A stretch of 64,000 nt of DNA. Origin: Noviluteimonas sp052115395 (GTDB taxonomy: Bacteria > Pseudomonadota > Gammaproteobacteria > Xanthomonadales > Xanthomonadaceae). The notes beneath the pieces are model-generated. The model was given only the letters and a program-made list of their open reading frames with translations. It did no database searches and was not told the origin of the DNA. The number at the start of each line of letters is the position of its first letter. The stretch's first letter is position 1. The stretch lies in assembly GCA_052115395.1 (NCBI GenBank), contig JBFRGO010000003.1; one strand, written 5' to 3'. This document shows, piece after piece, positions 41,005-49,784 of the stretch. The position numbers and the translations under genes were made by a program.

Positions 41005-41445
41005 ATGCGCGTCATGGTCATCGTCAAAGCCACCCCCGGTTCCGAAGCCGGCGCCCTGCCCACCGAAGAATTGCTGCGCGACATGACCGCGTACAACGAG
41101 GCGCTGGTGAAGGCCGGCATCCTCCTCGCCGGTGATGGCCTCAAGCCTTCGAAGGACGGCGCGCGCGTGCGCTTCTCGGGCAAGAGCCGCACGGTGAGCG
41201 ACGGCCCGTTCGCCGAAACCAAGGAGCTCGTCGCCGGGTTCTGGGTCTGGCAGGTGCGTTCGATGGAAGAAGCGATCGAGTGGGTCAAGCGCTGTCCCAA
41301 CCCGATGCCGAACGAAGATTCGGACATCGAGATCCGCCCGCTGTTCGAGGCCGAGGATTTCGGCGACGCGATGCCGCAGGAATTGAAGGATCGCGAGAAG
41401 CAGTTGTTCGAAGAAGCGGCCGCGCGCAACGCGCAACGCCAGTAA
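41005..41445 (+). CDS. YCII/DGPF-domain protein 2
   Basis: A 146-residue YCII-related protein. It has the strand MRVMVIVKATPGSEAG, the helix EELLRDMTAYNEALVKAG, LAGDGLKPSKDGARV and the signature VSDGPFAETKELVAGFWVW. It is longer than the first DGPF protein because of an acidic helical C-terminus (QELKDREKQLFEEAAARNA). AGGAG precedes the ATG. The ECF42-type promoter just upstream places it with the sigma factor at 49785, and its gene stops 25 bases before an MFS pump gene that may be co-transcribed. Confidence 0.92.
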   Translation: MRVMVIVKATPGSEAGALPTEELLRDMTAYNEALVKAGILLAGDGLKPSKDGARVRFSGKSRTVSDGPFAETKELVAGFWVWQVRSMEEAIEWVKRCPNPMPNEDSDIEIRPLFEAEDFGDAMPQELKDREKQLFEEAAARNAQRQ

Positions 41446-41470
41446 TCGAATCGCAACCAGGATCCCCCGC

Positions 41471-42928
41471 ATGCAACTCGATGTCCGTCGCCGCTGGATC
41501 GCCCTGATGGTCTTGTGCCTGGGCGTGCTGATGATCGTGCTCGACTCGACGATCGTGAATGTCGCGCTCCCGTCGATCAAACAGGACCTGCGGTTCACCG
41601 ACGCCTCGCTGGTATGGGTCGTCAACGCCTATCTGCTGACCTTCGGCGGCTTTCTGCTGCTGGGCGGGCGGCTCGGCGACCTGTACGGGCACCGGCGTCT
41701 GTTCCTCGCGGGCATCGTGGCGTTTACGTTGGCTTCGTTGTGGTGCGGGCTGTCGTCTTCCCGCACCGAACTGGTGATCGCACGCGCCGTGCAGGGTTTC
41801 GGCGGCGCGGTGGTCACTTCCGTCGCGCTGTCGCTGATCATGATGCTCTTCCACGCACCGGCCGATCGCGCGAAGGCGATGGGCGTCTACGGCTTCGTGT
41901 GCGCGGGCGGCGGCAGCGTCGGCGTGTTGCTCGGTGGCTTGCTCACCAGCGCGCTGGACTGGCACTGGATCTTCCTGGTCAACATTCCGATCGGCGTGAT
42001 CGTCTTCGCCCTGTGCCTGCGCCTGTTGCCGGGTGGGAGCGGGCACGCGGCGGGCGGCAAGCTCGATGTCGCCGGTGCGGTGACCGTCACCGTCGGCATG
42101 ATGCTCGCGGTGTACGCGATCGTCGGCGGCAACGAAGCGGGATGGACGTCGCCGACGACGCTCGGCCTGCTCGCCGCGGCGCTGGTGTTGCTCGGCGCGT
42201 TCCTCGTGATCGAGTCGCGCGTGCGCGAACCGCTGATGCCGCTGGCGATGTTCAAGCTGCGCAACGTCGCCACCGCCAACGTGGTGGGCGTGTTGTGGGC
42301 CGCGGCGATGTTCGCCTGGTTCTTCCTCTCCGCGCTCTACATGCAACTGGTGCTCGGCTACGGGCCGATGCAGGTCGGGCTCGCGTTCCTGCCGGCGAAC
42401 CTGATCATGGCGGCGTTCTCGCTCGGGCTCTCGGCGAAGATCGTCATGCGCTTCGGCATCCGCGGGCCGCTCGCGGTCGGCTTGCTGCTCGCGGCCGCGG
42501 GGCTCGCCTGTTTCGCCGCCGCGCCGGTGGAAGGCGACTTCACCACGCATGTGTTGCCGGGGATGGTGTTGCTCGGCATCGGCGCCGGGCTTGCGTTCAA
42601 TCCGGTATTGCTCGCGGCGATGAGCGATGTGTCGCCGGCCGATTCGGGCCTGGCCTCCGGCCTGGTCAACACGTCTTTCATGATGGGCGGTGCGCTCGGG
42701 CTCGCCGTGCTCGCCAGCCTGGCCTCGGCACGCACGGCGTCGCTGCAGGCGGCGGGCGTGGAGGCGGTCGCCGCACTCAACGGGGGATACCACCTGGCGT
42801 TCGTGATCGGCGCGGCGTGCGCGGCCGGTGCGGCGCTCATCGGTTGGGTCGTGATCCGTGTTCGGACGCCCGTCACGGATTCACACGGGGCAGGGCTGCC
42901 GGCGGGGGATCAAGCGGCCGTGGAGTGA
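41471..42928 (+). CDS. MFS transporter, DHA2/EmrB-QacA type
   Basis: A 485-residue drug:proton antiporter with about 14 hydrophobic segments. The N-terminal signature is VLMIVLDSTIVNVALPSIKQ (motif D1, with the conserved Asp), then LLLGGRLGDLYGHRRLFLAG (motif A) and FGGAVVTSVALSLI. The C-terminal half includes PLAMFKLRNVATANVVGV, usual for EmrB-like pumps. It exports unknown drugs or metabolites. No EmrA-like partner is adjacent. It may be part of the ECF42-linked unit because the DGPF gene is only 25 bases upstream and no terminator separates them. Confidence 0.93.
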   Translation: MQLDVRRRWIALMVLCLGVLMIVLDSTIVNVALPSIKQDLRFTDASLVWVVNAYLLTFGGFLLLGGRLGDLYGHRRLFLAGIVAFTLASLWCGLSSSRTELVIARAVQGFGGAVVTSVALSLIMMLFHAPADRAKAMGVYGFVCAGGGSVGVLLGGLLTSALDWHWIFLVNIPIGVIVFALCLRLLPGGSGHAAGGKLDVAGAVTVTVGMMLAVYAIVGGNEAGWTSPTTLGLLAAALVLLGAFLVIESRVREPLMPLAMFKLRNVATANVVGVLWAAAMFAWFFLSALYMQLVLGYGPMQVGLAFLPANLIMAAFSLGLSAKIVMRFGIRGPLAVGLLLAAAGLACFAAAPVEGDFTTHVLPGMVLLGIGAGLAFNPVLLAAMSDVSPADSGLASGLVNTSFMMGGALGLAVLASLASARTASLQAAGVEAVAALNGGYHLAFVIGAACAAGAALIGWVVIRVRTPVTDSHGAGLPAGDQAAVE

Positions 42929-43034
42929 CGAACGGTCGTCACAGGACTGATCAGTGGAGACGCAAACTCTTCCATTCGGGACAAGGCCGCAGGCTTAATA
43001 GCGCCCACTAGCTCGCCTCGAAGGGGAAGGCAGC

Positions 43035-43676
43035 GTGGGGGAGATCCTTCAAGCACGTCGACGCGTATTCGCGCCGCGCATCGCAGCGGCCGGGTTCACG
43101 CTCATCGAACTGATGGTCACGGTCTTCGTCGCCGCGATCCTGGCGGCCGTGGCCGTGCCGCAGTTCCAGGTCACCATCAACAACAACCGCCTGGCCGGTG
43201 CGTCCAACGAACTGTTGACGTCGCTGCAGACCGCGCGCATCGAGGCGATGCGGTTCAACCACCGCACCACGGTGTGCCTGAGCCGCAACCCGACCTCGTC
43301 GACGCCGACCTGCGCGCCGGCCAACGCCAGCGATGCGACGGGGTTCATCACCTACGTCGACGTCAACGCCAACGACCTCTACAACTCGGGCACCGACACG
43401 CTGGTACGCCAGAGCGTGCTGCCCTCCAACGTGCGGATCCTGGCGAGCACCAACCTGGCCACGGCCAACGGCAGCCAGGTGACCTTCCGCGCCGACGGCT
43501 TCGCACGCACGCCGCCCAACGCCGACATGCTCGTCGGCCGCATCGATCTGTGCATGCCCACCAACCGCCCGGCCGAAAACCGCCGCCGCATCGAGATCGG
43601 TGTCGGCAGCCGGATGTCGACCTCGCGCGTGGACACCGACGCCGACTGCGCCACCGCTCCCGGGAATCCTCCGTGA
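43035..43676 (+). CDS. fimT: type IV pilus minor pilin, GspH/FimT type
   Basis: A 213-residue prepilin. After a long basic leader (QARRRVFAPRIAAAG), the cleavage site G^FTLIEL is followed by the hydrophobic stalk MVTVFVAAILAAVAVPQFQ. The globular part has GspH/FimT features: a Cys pair in VCLSRNPTSSTPTCAP and FRADGFARTPPN. It is the first gene of the minor pilin operon and should help start pilus assembly at the inner membrane. The start is GTG at 43035, with GGGGAAGG upstream. Its stop overlaps the pilV start (TGATG). Confidence 0.9.
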   Translation: MGEILQARRRVFAPRIAAAGFTLIELMVTVFVAAILAAVAVPQFQVTINNNRLAGASNELLTSLQTARIEAMRFNHRTTVCLSRNPTSSTPTCAPANASDATGFITYVDVNANDLYNSGTDTLVRQSVLPSNVRILASTNLATANGSQVTFRADGFARTPPNADMLVGRIDLCMPTNRPAENRRRIEIGVGSRMSTSRVDTDADCATAPGNPP

Positions 43677-44137
43677 TGAATCGCATCCCCTCCCACCGAT
43701 GCCCGTCCTCGCCGCGCGCCCAGCGTGGCGTGGGCCTGGTCGAAGTCCTGATCGCCGTCGTCGTGCTCGCCTTCGGCCTGCTCGGCATCGCCGCGATGCA
43801 ACTGACCGCGCTGCGCAACAGCCAGAGCGCGCTGGAGCGCAGCCAGGCCGTCGCGCAGACCTACGCGATCCTCGACGCGATGCGCGCCAACGACGACCGC
43901 GCGATCAAGGGCGACTACAACATCCCGGAAACCTGCGCCGTACCGAACACCGGCGACATCGTCGCCAACGACCTGCACCACTGGATGGAAACGATGCGGC
44001 GCACCGACGTCCTCGGCCCGAACGCCTGCGGGACGATCAACTGCACCGCGCGCGAATGCACGATCACCGTTTCGTGGGACGACTCGCGCGCCGGTGGCCG
44101 GGTCAAAGAGCCTGTCGTGACGACGACGCAGCTGTGA
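43676..44137 (+). CDS. pilV: type IV pilus minor pilin PilV
   Basis: A 153-residue minor prepilin. The leader ends AQRG^VGLVEVLIAVVVLAFG, a PilV-type variant of the FTLIE signature that keeps Glu5, followed by LLGIAAMQLTALRNSQSALE. The C-terminal domain contains Cys residues (ETCAVPN, NACGTINCTARECTITV) that probably form disulfides. It works with PilW, PilX and FimT to prime pilus polymerisation and to present PilY1. The start overlaps fimT and the stop is 8 bases before pilW. Confidence 0.9.
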   Translation: MNRIPSHRCPSSPRAQRGVGLVEVLIAVVVLAFGLLGIAAMQLTALRNSQSALERSQAVAQTYAILDAMRANDDRAIKGDYNIPETCAVPNTGDIVANDLHHWMETMRRTDVLGPNACGTINCTARECTITVSWDDSRAGGRVKEPVVTTTQL

Positions 44138-44145
44138 GGAAGCCC

Positions 44146-45174
44146 ATGTCCATCCGACTCGCCCGTCCCGCCTCGCCGCGCGCCGCCCTCGGCTTCACGC
44201 TCGTGGAGTTGATGATCTCGCTCGTGCTGGGCCTGATCGTCACTTCCGCGGCGCTGGCGATGTTCCTCGCCAACAAGCAGGTCTACACCACCAGCGAACA
44301 CCTGGGCCGCGTGCAGGAAAACGTGCGCACCGCCTACGAGGTGATGTCGCGCGAGATGCGCGAATCCACCGGCACCGCGTGCGAGGCCAACCTCAAGGTG
44401 GCCAACGTGCTGCGCTCCAGCACCAACTGGTGGCTCAACTTCGACAGCCGCATCCACGGCTTCGACGGCGCGACCGCGTTCCCGGGCGACTCCTTCGGCA
44501 CCGTCAGCCCCGCGCGCATCGCGGGCACCGACGCGGTCGAACTCAAGTCGGGCCTGAGCGACAGCGTGACCGTCGTGTCGCACAACGCCGGCACGGCGAC
44601 GTTCAAGGTCGGCACCGTGAACCACGGGTTCCGCACCGGCGACCTGGCCCTGGTCTGCGACTTCAAGCAGGCCGCCCTGCTGCAGATCACCTCGGCGTCC
44701 AACGGCACGACCGACACCCTGCAGCACGTCGCCAACGGCACCTTCGTCCCCGGCAACTGCACCACGGGCCTGCTCTACGCCTCGCCGACGCTGTGTTCCT
44801 CGCCCGGCAACGTCTATTCGTATCCGGCGCTGTCGCAGATCTCGCACGTGCACATGTCGCGCTGGTACATCGGCGCGAACCCGCGCGGCGGCCGCTCGCT
44901 CTACCAGGCCACGGTGGTGAACACCAACGGCGCGCCGAGCGTGCAGATCCAGGAAATCGCCGATGGCGTGCAGGACATGGAGCTGAGCTTCCTGCTCGCC
45001 GGCGCCAACGATTACGTGCCCGCCGGCTCGATCACCGCCACGCAATGGAGCCAGGCCGACGTGATCGCCGTGCGCGTCGTGCTGGAGGTCGAGGTCGACG
45101 ACGACACCCAGGCCGGCGAAAACATCACGCGTCGCCTCGAACACACCGTCACCTTGCGGAACCGACTGTCATGA
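44146..45174 (+). CDS. pilW: type IV pilus minor pilin PilW
   Basis: A 342-residue minor prepilin, long as usual for PilW. The cleavage site is G^FTLVELMISLVLGLIVTS after a short basic leader. GAGGA stands six bases before the ATG. The large C-terminal domain includes DAVELKSGLSDSVTVVSHN and the typical late sequence IQEIADGVQDMELSFLL. It forms the minor pilin tip complex. The stop overlaps pilX by ATGA. Confidence 0.92.
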   Translation: MSIRLARPASPRAALGFTLVELMISLVLGLIVTSAALAMFLANKQVYTTSEHLGRVQENVRTAYEVMSREMRESTGTACEANLKVANVLRSSTNWWLNFDSRIHGFDGATAFPGDSFGTVSPARIAGTDAVELKSGLSDSVTVVSHNAGTATFKVGTVNHGFRTGDLALVCDFKQAALLQITSASNGTTDTLQHVANGTFVPGNCTTGLLYASPTLCSSPGNVYSYPALSQISHVHMSRWYIGANPRGGRSLYQATVVNTNGAPSVQIQEIADGVQDMELSFLLAGANDYVPAGSITATQWSQADVIAVRVVLEVEVDDDTQAGENITRRLEHTVTLRNRLS

Positions 45175-45704
45175 ACCGCATTCCCTCGATTCCTTCCCGC
45201 AACGGCGAGCGCGGCATCGCGCTGGTCGTGGTGCTGATCCTGCTGCTGGTCATGTCGATGCTGGCGATCGTCAGCCTGCGCTCGACGCTGATGGAAGAGC
45301 GCATGAGCGCGAACATGGCCGACCGCAGTTCCAGCTTCCAGGCCGCCGAAGCCGCGCTGCGCCAGGGCGAACAGCTCGCCTCGCAGAAGCCGACGCTGCC
45401 CTCCAGCGGTTGCCTCAACGGCCTGTGCGCGATTCCGCTTGCGACCGATGCGCCGCGTTGGGCGCCCGGTGCGTCGGCGTGGAGCACCGCGCGGAACGTC
45501 GACATCGACATGGGCACGCAGTCGGTGGGCGCCAAGTACATCGTCGAGTTGCTGGCGACGAACGTCGAATCGGCGGGCCAGTGCGTCTCTCAGGATCCGA
45601 ATGAAGTGTGCACGGGCTTCGAAAGCCGATACCGCATCACCGCGTTGAGCGAAGCCTCGGGCCGCTCGTCGGTGATGCTCCAGACCAATTACGCAGTGCC
45701 CTGA
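45171..45704 (+). CDS. pilX: type IV pilus minor pilin PilX
   Basis: A 177-residue PilX protein. The N-terminal RNGERGIALVVVLILLLVMS is the PilX form of the prepilin signature, in which the FTLIE block is degenerate, followed by the diagnostic RMSANMADRSSSFQAAEAAL. Cys residues in SSGCLNGLCAIP and GQCVSQDPNEVCTGF suggest two disulfides. It is coupled to pilW by ATGA and ends 8 or 14 bases before pilY1, depending on that gene's start. Confidence 0.92.
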   Translation: MNRIPSIPSRNGERGIALVVVLILLLVMSMLAIVSLRSTLMEERMSANMADRSSSFQAAEAALRQGEQLASQKPTLPSSGCLNGLCAIPLATDAPRWAPGASAWSTARNVDIDMGTQSVGAKYIVELLATNVESAGQCVSQDPNEVCTGFESRYRITALSEASGRSSVMLQTNYAVP

Positions 45705-45718
45705 ACGGAGTCATGGCC

Positions 45719-48700
45719 ATGGTTGCCCAGACCGTCAAAACCCGCACGACGCCCTCGCGCCTGACCGCGCTGGTCTTCGCCTTCTGCACGACGTTGATCG
45801 CGCTGCCCAGCGTGGCGGTCACGATCCCGGACGTGCCGCTGCAGTCGGGCACCGCGTATCCGCCGGCGAACGTGCGGTTCATCCTCGACGACTCCGGTTC
45901 GATGGCCTGGGACTTCATGCCCGGCGCCAACAGCTCGAGCGAAGTGCCCGCGGTGAGCCCGGTGAACATCGCGCTGACCACCTATGCGCGCAACACGCTG
46001 TACTACAACCCGGGCATCACCTACCAGGCGTGGATCAAGGCCGACGACACGCGTTACACCAGCGGCACGACGTACTCCAGCGCCTGGTCCGACGACAGCC
46101 AGTTGAGCAGCGCCACCAACCTGGGCTCCGCGACGCGCACGTTCTACATGCCGAAGGACGGCGCCACCAACCTGGGCGCCACCGGTTCCTACTGGCGCTA
46201 CCAGATCACGCCGGCCGGCGGCGACATCGTGCGCAGCGAATACGGCACGGTCATCGCCAACACGAACAACGCCTCGGGCTTCCCGACCACCGCGCAGGAC
46301 ACCAACACCAACGGTACCTCGGCGCGCATCGCGATCGTGGTGCCGGTGGGCATCGAGCAACTGACGGTCAGTTCTTCCGGCGGCAAGTTCGGCAAGAACA
46401 CCAACGCCGACGACGGCAAGGGCAACGGCGCCGACCTGTACCTGCGCTACAACGCCACGCCGTCGACGGGCACCTACGACTGCCGTTCCACTGCGAAGGG
46501 CAACACCGAAACCTGCACGATCGACAACCCGACCGCGGGCACGTACTACGTCAACTTCGTCGCCGACTCCTCCTTCCGCACCGTCGGCGTGACCGCCACG
46601 CTGACCACGACCAACCGTTGCGGCACGGGCACCGGCACCAGCGACTGGATCAACTGCACCTCGGCCACGCCGCAGTACCGCGACGCCAACAACGCGCTCG
46701 TGCAGCGCTCGCTGTCGGCGGAGCTGGTCAACTACGCGACCTGGTATTCCTACCACCGCACGCGCATCAAGGTGGCCAAGGCCGGCGCGAGCGAAGCCTT
46801 CAGCCGCCTGGCCGGCAACTCGCTGCGCGTGGGTTACGACTCGATCTGGAACCGCAGCCCGGTCAACATCCCGGTCGGCACCAACAACGGTGTGTTCAGC
46901 GGTACCAACCGCACCACGTGGTTCAACACGCTGCATGCCGCCGCCGCGAGCAACGGCACGCCGCTGAAGGGCGCGCTGCAACGCGCGGGCGAATACTTCT
47001 CCAACACGTCCGCCACCGGCCCGTGGGGCCCGGAAACCGGCGCCAACCAGCTCAGCTGCCGCCAGAACTTCGCGATCCTGACCACCGACGGTTACTGGAA
47101 CGACGACAGCGGCTACAACAGCCCGGTCGGCGACACCGACGGCACCGCCGGTCCGTCCATCACCGGCCCGAACTCGCAGTCCTACAGCTACGCGATCGCC
47201 AGCCCCTACAAGGACAATTTCGCGGGCACCACCAACACGCGCGGCAACACGCTCGCCGACGTCGCGATGCATTACTGGAAGCGCGACCTGGTCAGCGCGC
47301 TGACCAACAACGTGCCCACCTCGATCGCAGACCCGGCGTTCTGGCAGCACATGGTGACCATGGGCGTGTCGATCGGCCTGCAGGGCAACCTCAACCCGGC
47401 CGTCGACCTGACCTCGATCACCAACGGCACCAAGCGTTGGGGCGACCCGACCGATACCGAAGACGCCGACCGCATCGACGACCTGTGGCACGCCTCGGTC
47501 AACGGCCACGGCAACTTCGTCGCGGCGAAGAACCCGACCGAATTCGCGCAGGCGATGGTCGACGCGCTGGCCACCGTGGCCGCGCGCCTGGGTTCGGCGT
47601 CGAACGTGACCGCCAACTCGACCTCGTTCACCACCGACTCGCGCATCTACCAGGCGACGTACGTCTCCGGTAAGTGGATCGGCGAAATGAGCGCGTGGGA
47701 TGCGACCGCCGCGGGCCTGGCGGCGACGCCGGCCTGGAAGTCCTCGCCGCAGATCGCCTACGCCGGCCGCAATGTGTTGACCTGGAACGGCACCGCCGGC
47801 CAGACCTTCCCGACGACGGCGCAGACCGCCGCGCTCGCGCGCACCACCGGCATCGCGCCGGTGACCGGCCCGAACAACGTCAACTACATCAAGGGCGACT
47901 GGGGTTCCGAACGTCGCCTGGGCGGCACCCTGCGCAACCGCGACTCGTTGCTCGGCGACATCGTCAACTCCTCGCCGATGTACGCGCCCGACACCAAGAC
48001 GCTCTACGTCGGCGCCAACGACGGCATGCTGCACGCCTTCAACGCGCTGACCGGTGCCGAGCTGTTCGCCTTCGTCCCGGGCGGCCTGAACTTCGCCGAC
48101 CTGGCCACGCTCAGCGACCCGCAGTACACCCACAAGTACTTCGTCGACGGCCCGGTCATCGTCTCGACCCTCAAGCAGACGCCGGGCAAGAACTACCTGG
48201 TCGGCGCGCTCGGGCGCGGCGGCAAGGGCGTCTTCGGCCTGGACGTGACCACGCCTTCGAGCTTCGCTGCCGGCAACGTGCTGTGGGAACTGCGCGACGA
48301 CGGCGGCGACATGGGCATGGTGACCAACGAGCCGCAGATCATCACGCTCAACGACGCCACCAACACCAAGGCGGTGATGTTCGGCAACGGCATCAACAGC
48401 ACCAACGGCCATGCGGTGTTGTTCGTCGTCAACCTCGCCACGGGCGCGGTGATCAAGAAGATCGACACCGGTTCGAGCGGCGACAACGCGCTGTTCGACC
48501 CGCGCGCCCGCGACGTCGACGGCAACGGCACCACCGACTACATCTACGCCGGCGACCGCAACGGCAACCTGTGGAAGTTCGACTTCACCGGTGCGACCGC
48601 GGGCACCTGGACGATCGCCGCCGGCGGTCAGCCGCTCTACCGCACGCGCAGCGGCCAGCCGATCACCTCGGGCGTCGCCGTGGCGCGCAACCCCGAAGAC

Positions 48701-49339
48701 GGGCGCCAGTGGGTGCTCTTCGGCACGGGCAGCTACATGACACTGGGCGACGTGAACGACAACACCGTGCAGACGATGTACGGCCTGATCGACGAAAACG
48801 TCACGATTACCCAGTCGCAGTTGCAGCAGCGCACCATCGCCGGCACCACCACGGTGAACGGCCGCATCTACCGCGCGCTGGAACCGGTGGGGACGCTGGC
48901 CTCGGGCAAGAAGGGTTGGTACCTGGACTGGAACAACCCGACGGCAGGCGAACGTGTCGTGGTCCGTCCGCAGTTGAAGGGCACGTCCGTGGTCACCTCG
49001 ACGATGATCCCGCCGACTGCATCGACGTGCGAAGCGGGCGGCTCGGGCTTCATCAACGCGATGGATGCCTTCAGCGGTACCGCGCTGCCCGAACCGTTCT
49101 TCGACATGAACAAGGACGGCAGCTTCACCAACCTCGACACGATCACCATCAACACGCCGAGCGGGCCCGTGCAGGTGGGCGTGAGTTCGGTCAGCACCGG
49201 CGCGAGCCCGACCAAGGTCGTGTTCGTCGGCGACCGCCTGTTCTACTCCAAGACCGACGGCTCGATGGGTTCGGACCCGGGCAATCCGCCCGATGGCAAT
49301 CCACGCCGTGTGATGTGGCGCGAAATCCTCAAGGACTGA
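45719..49339 (+). CDS. pilY1: PilY1, pilus tip adhesin/biogenesis factor
   Basis: A 1206-residue exported protein. GGAG lies eight bases before the ATG at 45719; an ATG two codons earlier is too close to it. The signal peptide is LTALVFAFCTTLIALPSVAV. The N-terminal half is a von Willebrand A-like domain with the MIDAS start FILDDSGSMAWDFM. The C-terminal half (from about residue 740) is the PilY1 beta-propeller, with TLYVGANDGMLHAFNALTGA, and it has the EF-hand-like calcium loop DVDGNGTTDYIYAGD seen in Pseudomonas PilY1. It opposes pilus retraction and mediates adhesion and surface sensing with the minor pilins. Confidence 0.94.
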   Translation: MVAQTVKTRTTPSRLTALVFAFCTTLIALPSVAVTIPDVPLQSGTAYPPANVRFILDDSGSMAWDFMPGANSSSEVPAVSPVNIALTTYARNTLYYNPGITYQAWIKADDTRYTSGTTYSSAWSDDSQLSSATNLGSATRTFYMPKDGATNLGATGSYWRYQITPAGGDIVRSEYGTVIANTNNASGFPTTAQDTNTNGTSARIAIVVPVGIEQLTVSSSGGKFGKNTNADDGKGNGADLYLRYNATPSTGTYDCRSTAKGNTETCTIDNPTAGTYYVNFVADSSFRTVGVTATLTTTNRCGTGTGTSDWINCTSATPQYRDANNALVQRSLSAELVNYATWYSYHRTRIKVAKAGASEAFSRLAGNSLRVGYDSIWNRSPVNIPVGTNNGVFSGTNRTTWFNTLHAAAASNGTPLKGALQRAGEYFSNTSATGPWGPETGANQLSCRQNFAILTTDGYWNDDSGYNSPVGDTDGTAGPSITGPNSQSYSYAIASPYKDNFAGTTNTRGNTLADVAMHYWKRDLVSALTNNVPTSIADPAFWQHMVTMGVSIGLQGNLNPAVDLTSITNGTKRWGDPTDTEDADRIDDLWHASVNGHGNFVAAKNPTEFAQAMVDALATVAARLGSASNVTANSTSFTTDSRIYQATYVSGKWIGEMSAWDATAAGLAATPAWKSSPQIAYAGRNVLTWNGTAGQTFPTTAQTAALARTTGIAPVTGPNNVNYIKGDWGSERRLGGTLRNRDSLLGDIVNSSPMYAPDTKTLYVGANDGMLHAFNALTGAELFAFVPGGLNFADLATLSDPQYTHKYFVDGPVIVSTLKQTPGKNYLVGALGRGGKGVFGLDVTTPSSFAAGNVLWELRDDGGDMGMVTNEPQIITLNDATNTKAVMFGNGINSTNGHAVLFVVNLATGAVIKKIDTGSSGDNALFDPRARDVDGNGTTDYIYAGDRNGNLWKFDFTGATAGTWTIAAGGQPLYRTRSGQPITSGVAVARNPEDGRQWVLFGTGSYMTLGDVNDNTVQTMYGLIDENVTITQSQLQQRTIAGTTTVNGRIYRALEPVGTLASGKKGWYLDWNNPTAGERVVVRPQLKGTSVVTSTMIPPTASTCEAGGSGFINAMDAFSGTALPEPFFDMNKDGSFTNLDTITINTPSGPVQVGVSSVSTGASPTKVVFVGDRLFYSKTDGSMGSDPGNPPDGNPRRVMWREILKD

Positions 49340-49345
49340 CGACCG

Positions 49346-49732
49346 ATGAAACGCAACGAACGTGGCTTCACCCTGCTCGAGCTGATGATCACCGTCGGGA
49401 TCGTCGCGGCGCTGGCGGCGATGGCGGTGGCCGGTTACGGCTTCGCCACGCTGAAGACGCGTCGCGCCGCCGCGCAGGGCTGCCTCACCGAGGCGGCCGG
49501 CAGGATGGAGCGTTACTACACCTCGGCGATGACCTACCAGGGCGGCCCGTCGCCGTCCTGCTCGGCCGACGTCAGCCAGTGGTACGACGTCTCCTTCGCC
49601 TCCGGTTCGCCGGCGGCGATGACCTACACGCTGCGGGCGGTGCCGAAGAACGGCCAGCGCAAGGACAAGTGCGGCACGATGACGCTCAACGAAAAGAACG
49701 TGCACAGCCCCACGACGGCCGGTTGCTGGTAA
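49346..49732 (+). CDS. pilE: type IV pilus minor pilin PilE
   Basis: A 128-residue prepilin. The short leader MKRNERG is followed by FTLLELMITVGIVAALAAMA, with Glu5, then a stalk and a small globular domain. Cys pairs are in AAQGCLTEAAG, PSPSCSAD, KDKCGTM and the C-terminal TAGCW, the last giving the usual D-loop. It begins 6 bases after pilY1 and closes the operon. In Xanthomonads this last gene of the cluster is PilE. Confidence 0.9.
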   Translation: MKRNERGFTLLELMITVGIVAALAAMAVAGYGFATLKTRRAAAQGCLTEAAGRMERYYTSAMTYQGGPSPSCSADVSQWYDVSFASGSPAAMTYTLRAVPKNGQRKDKCGTMTLNEKNVHSPTTAGCW

Positions 49733-49784
49733 CACGCCGCATGCCGGTTGCGTGACCGCGGCGGCGGTGTTGTCATCGCCGCCC

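Noticed and set aside
45713..45718. ATG at 45713 as the pilY1 start.
   Set aside because: Only two bases separate it from GGAG; the ATG at 45719 has an eight-base spacing.
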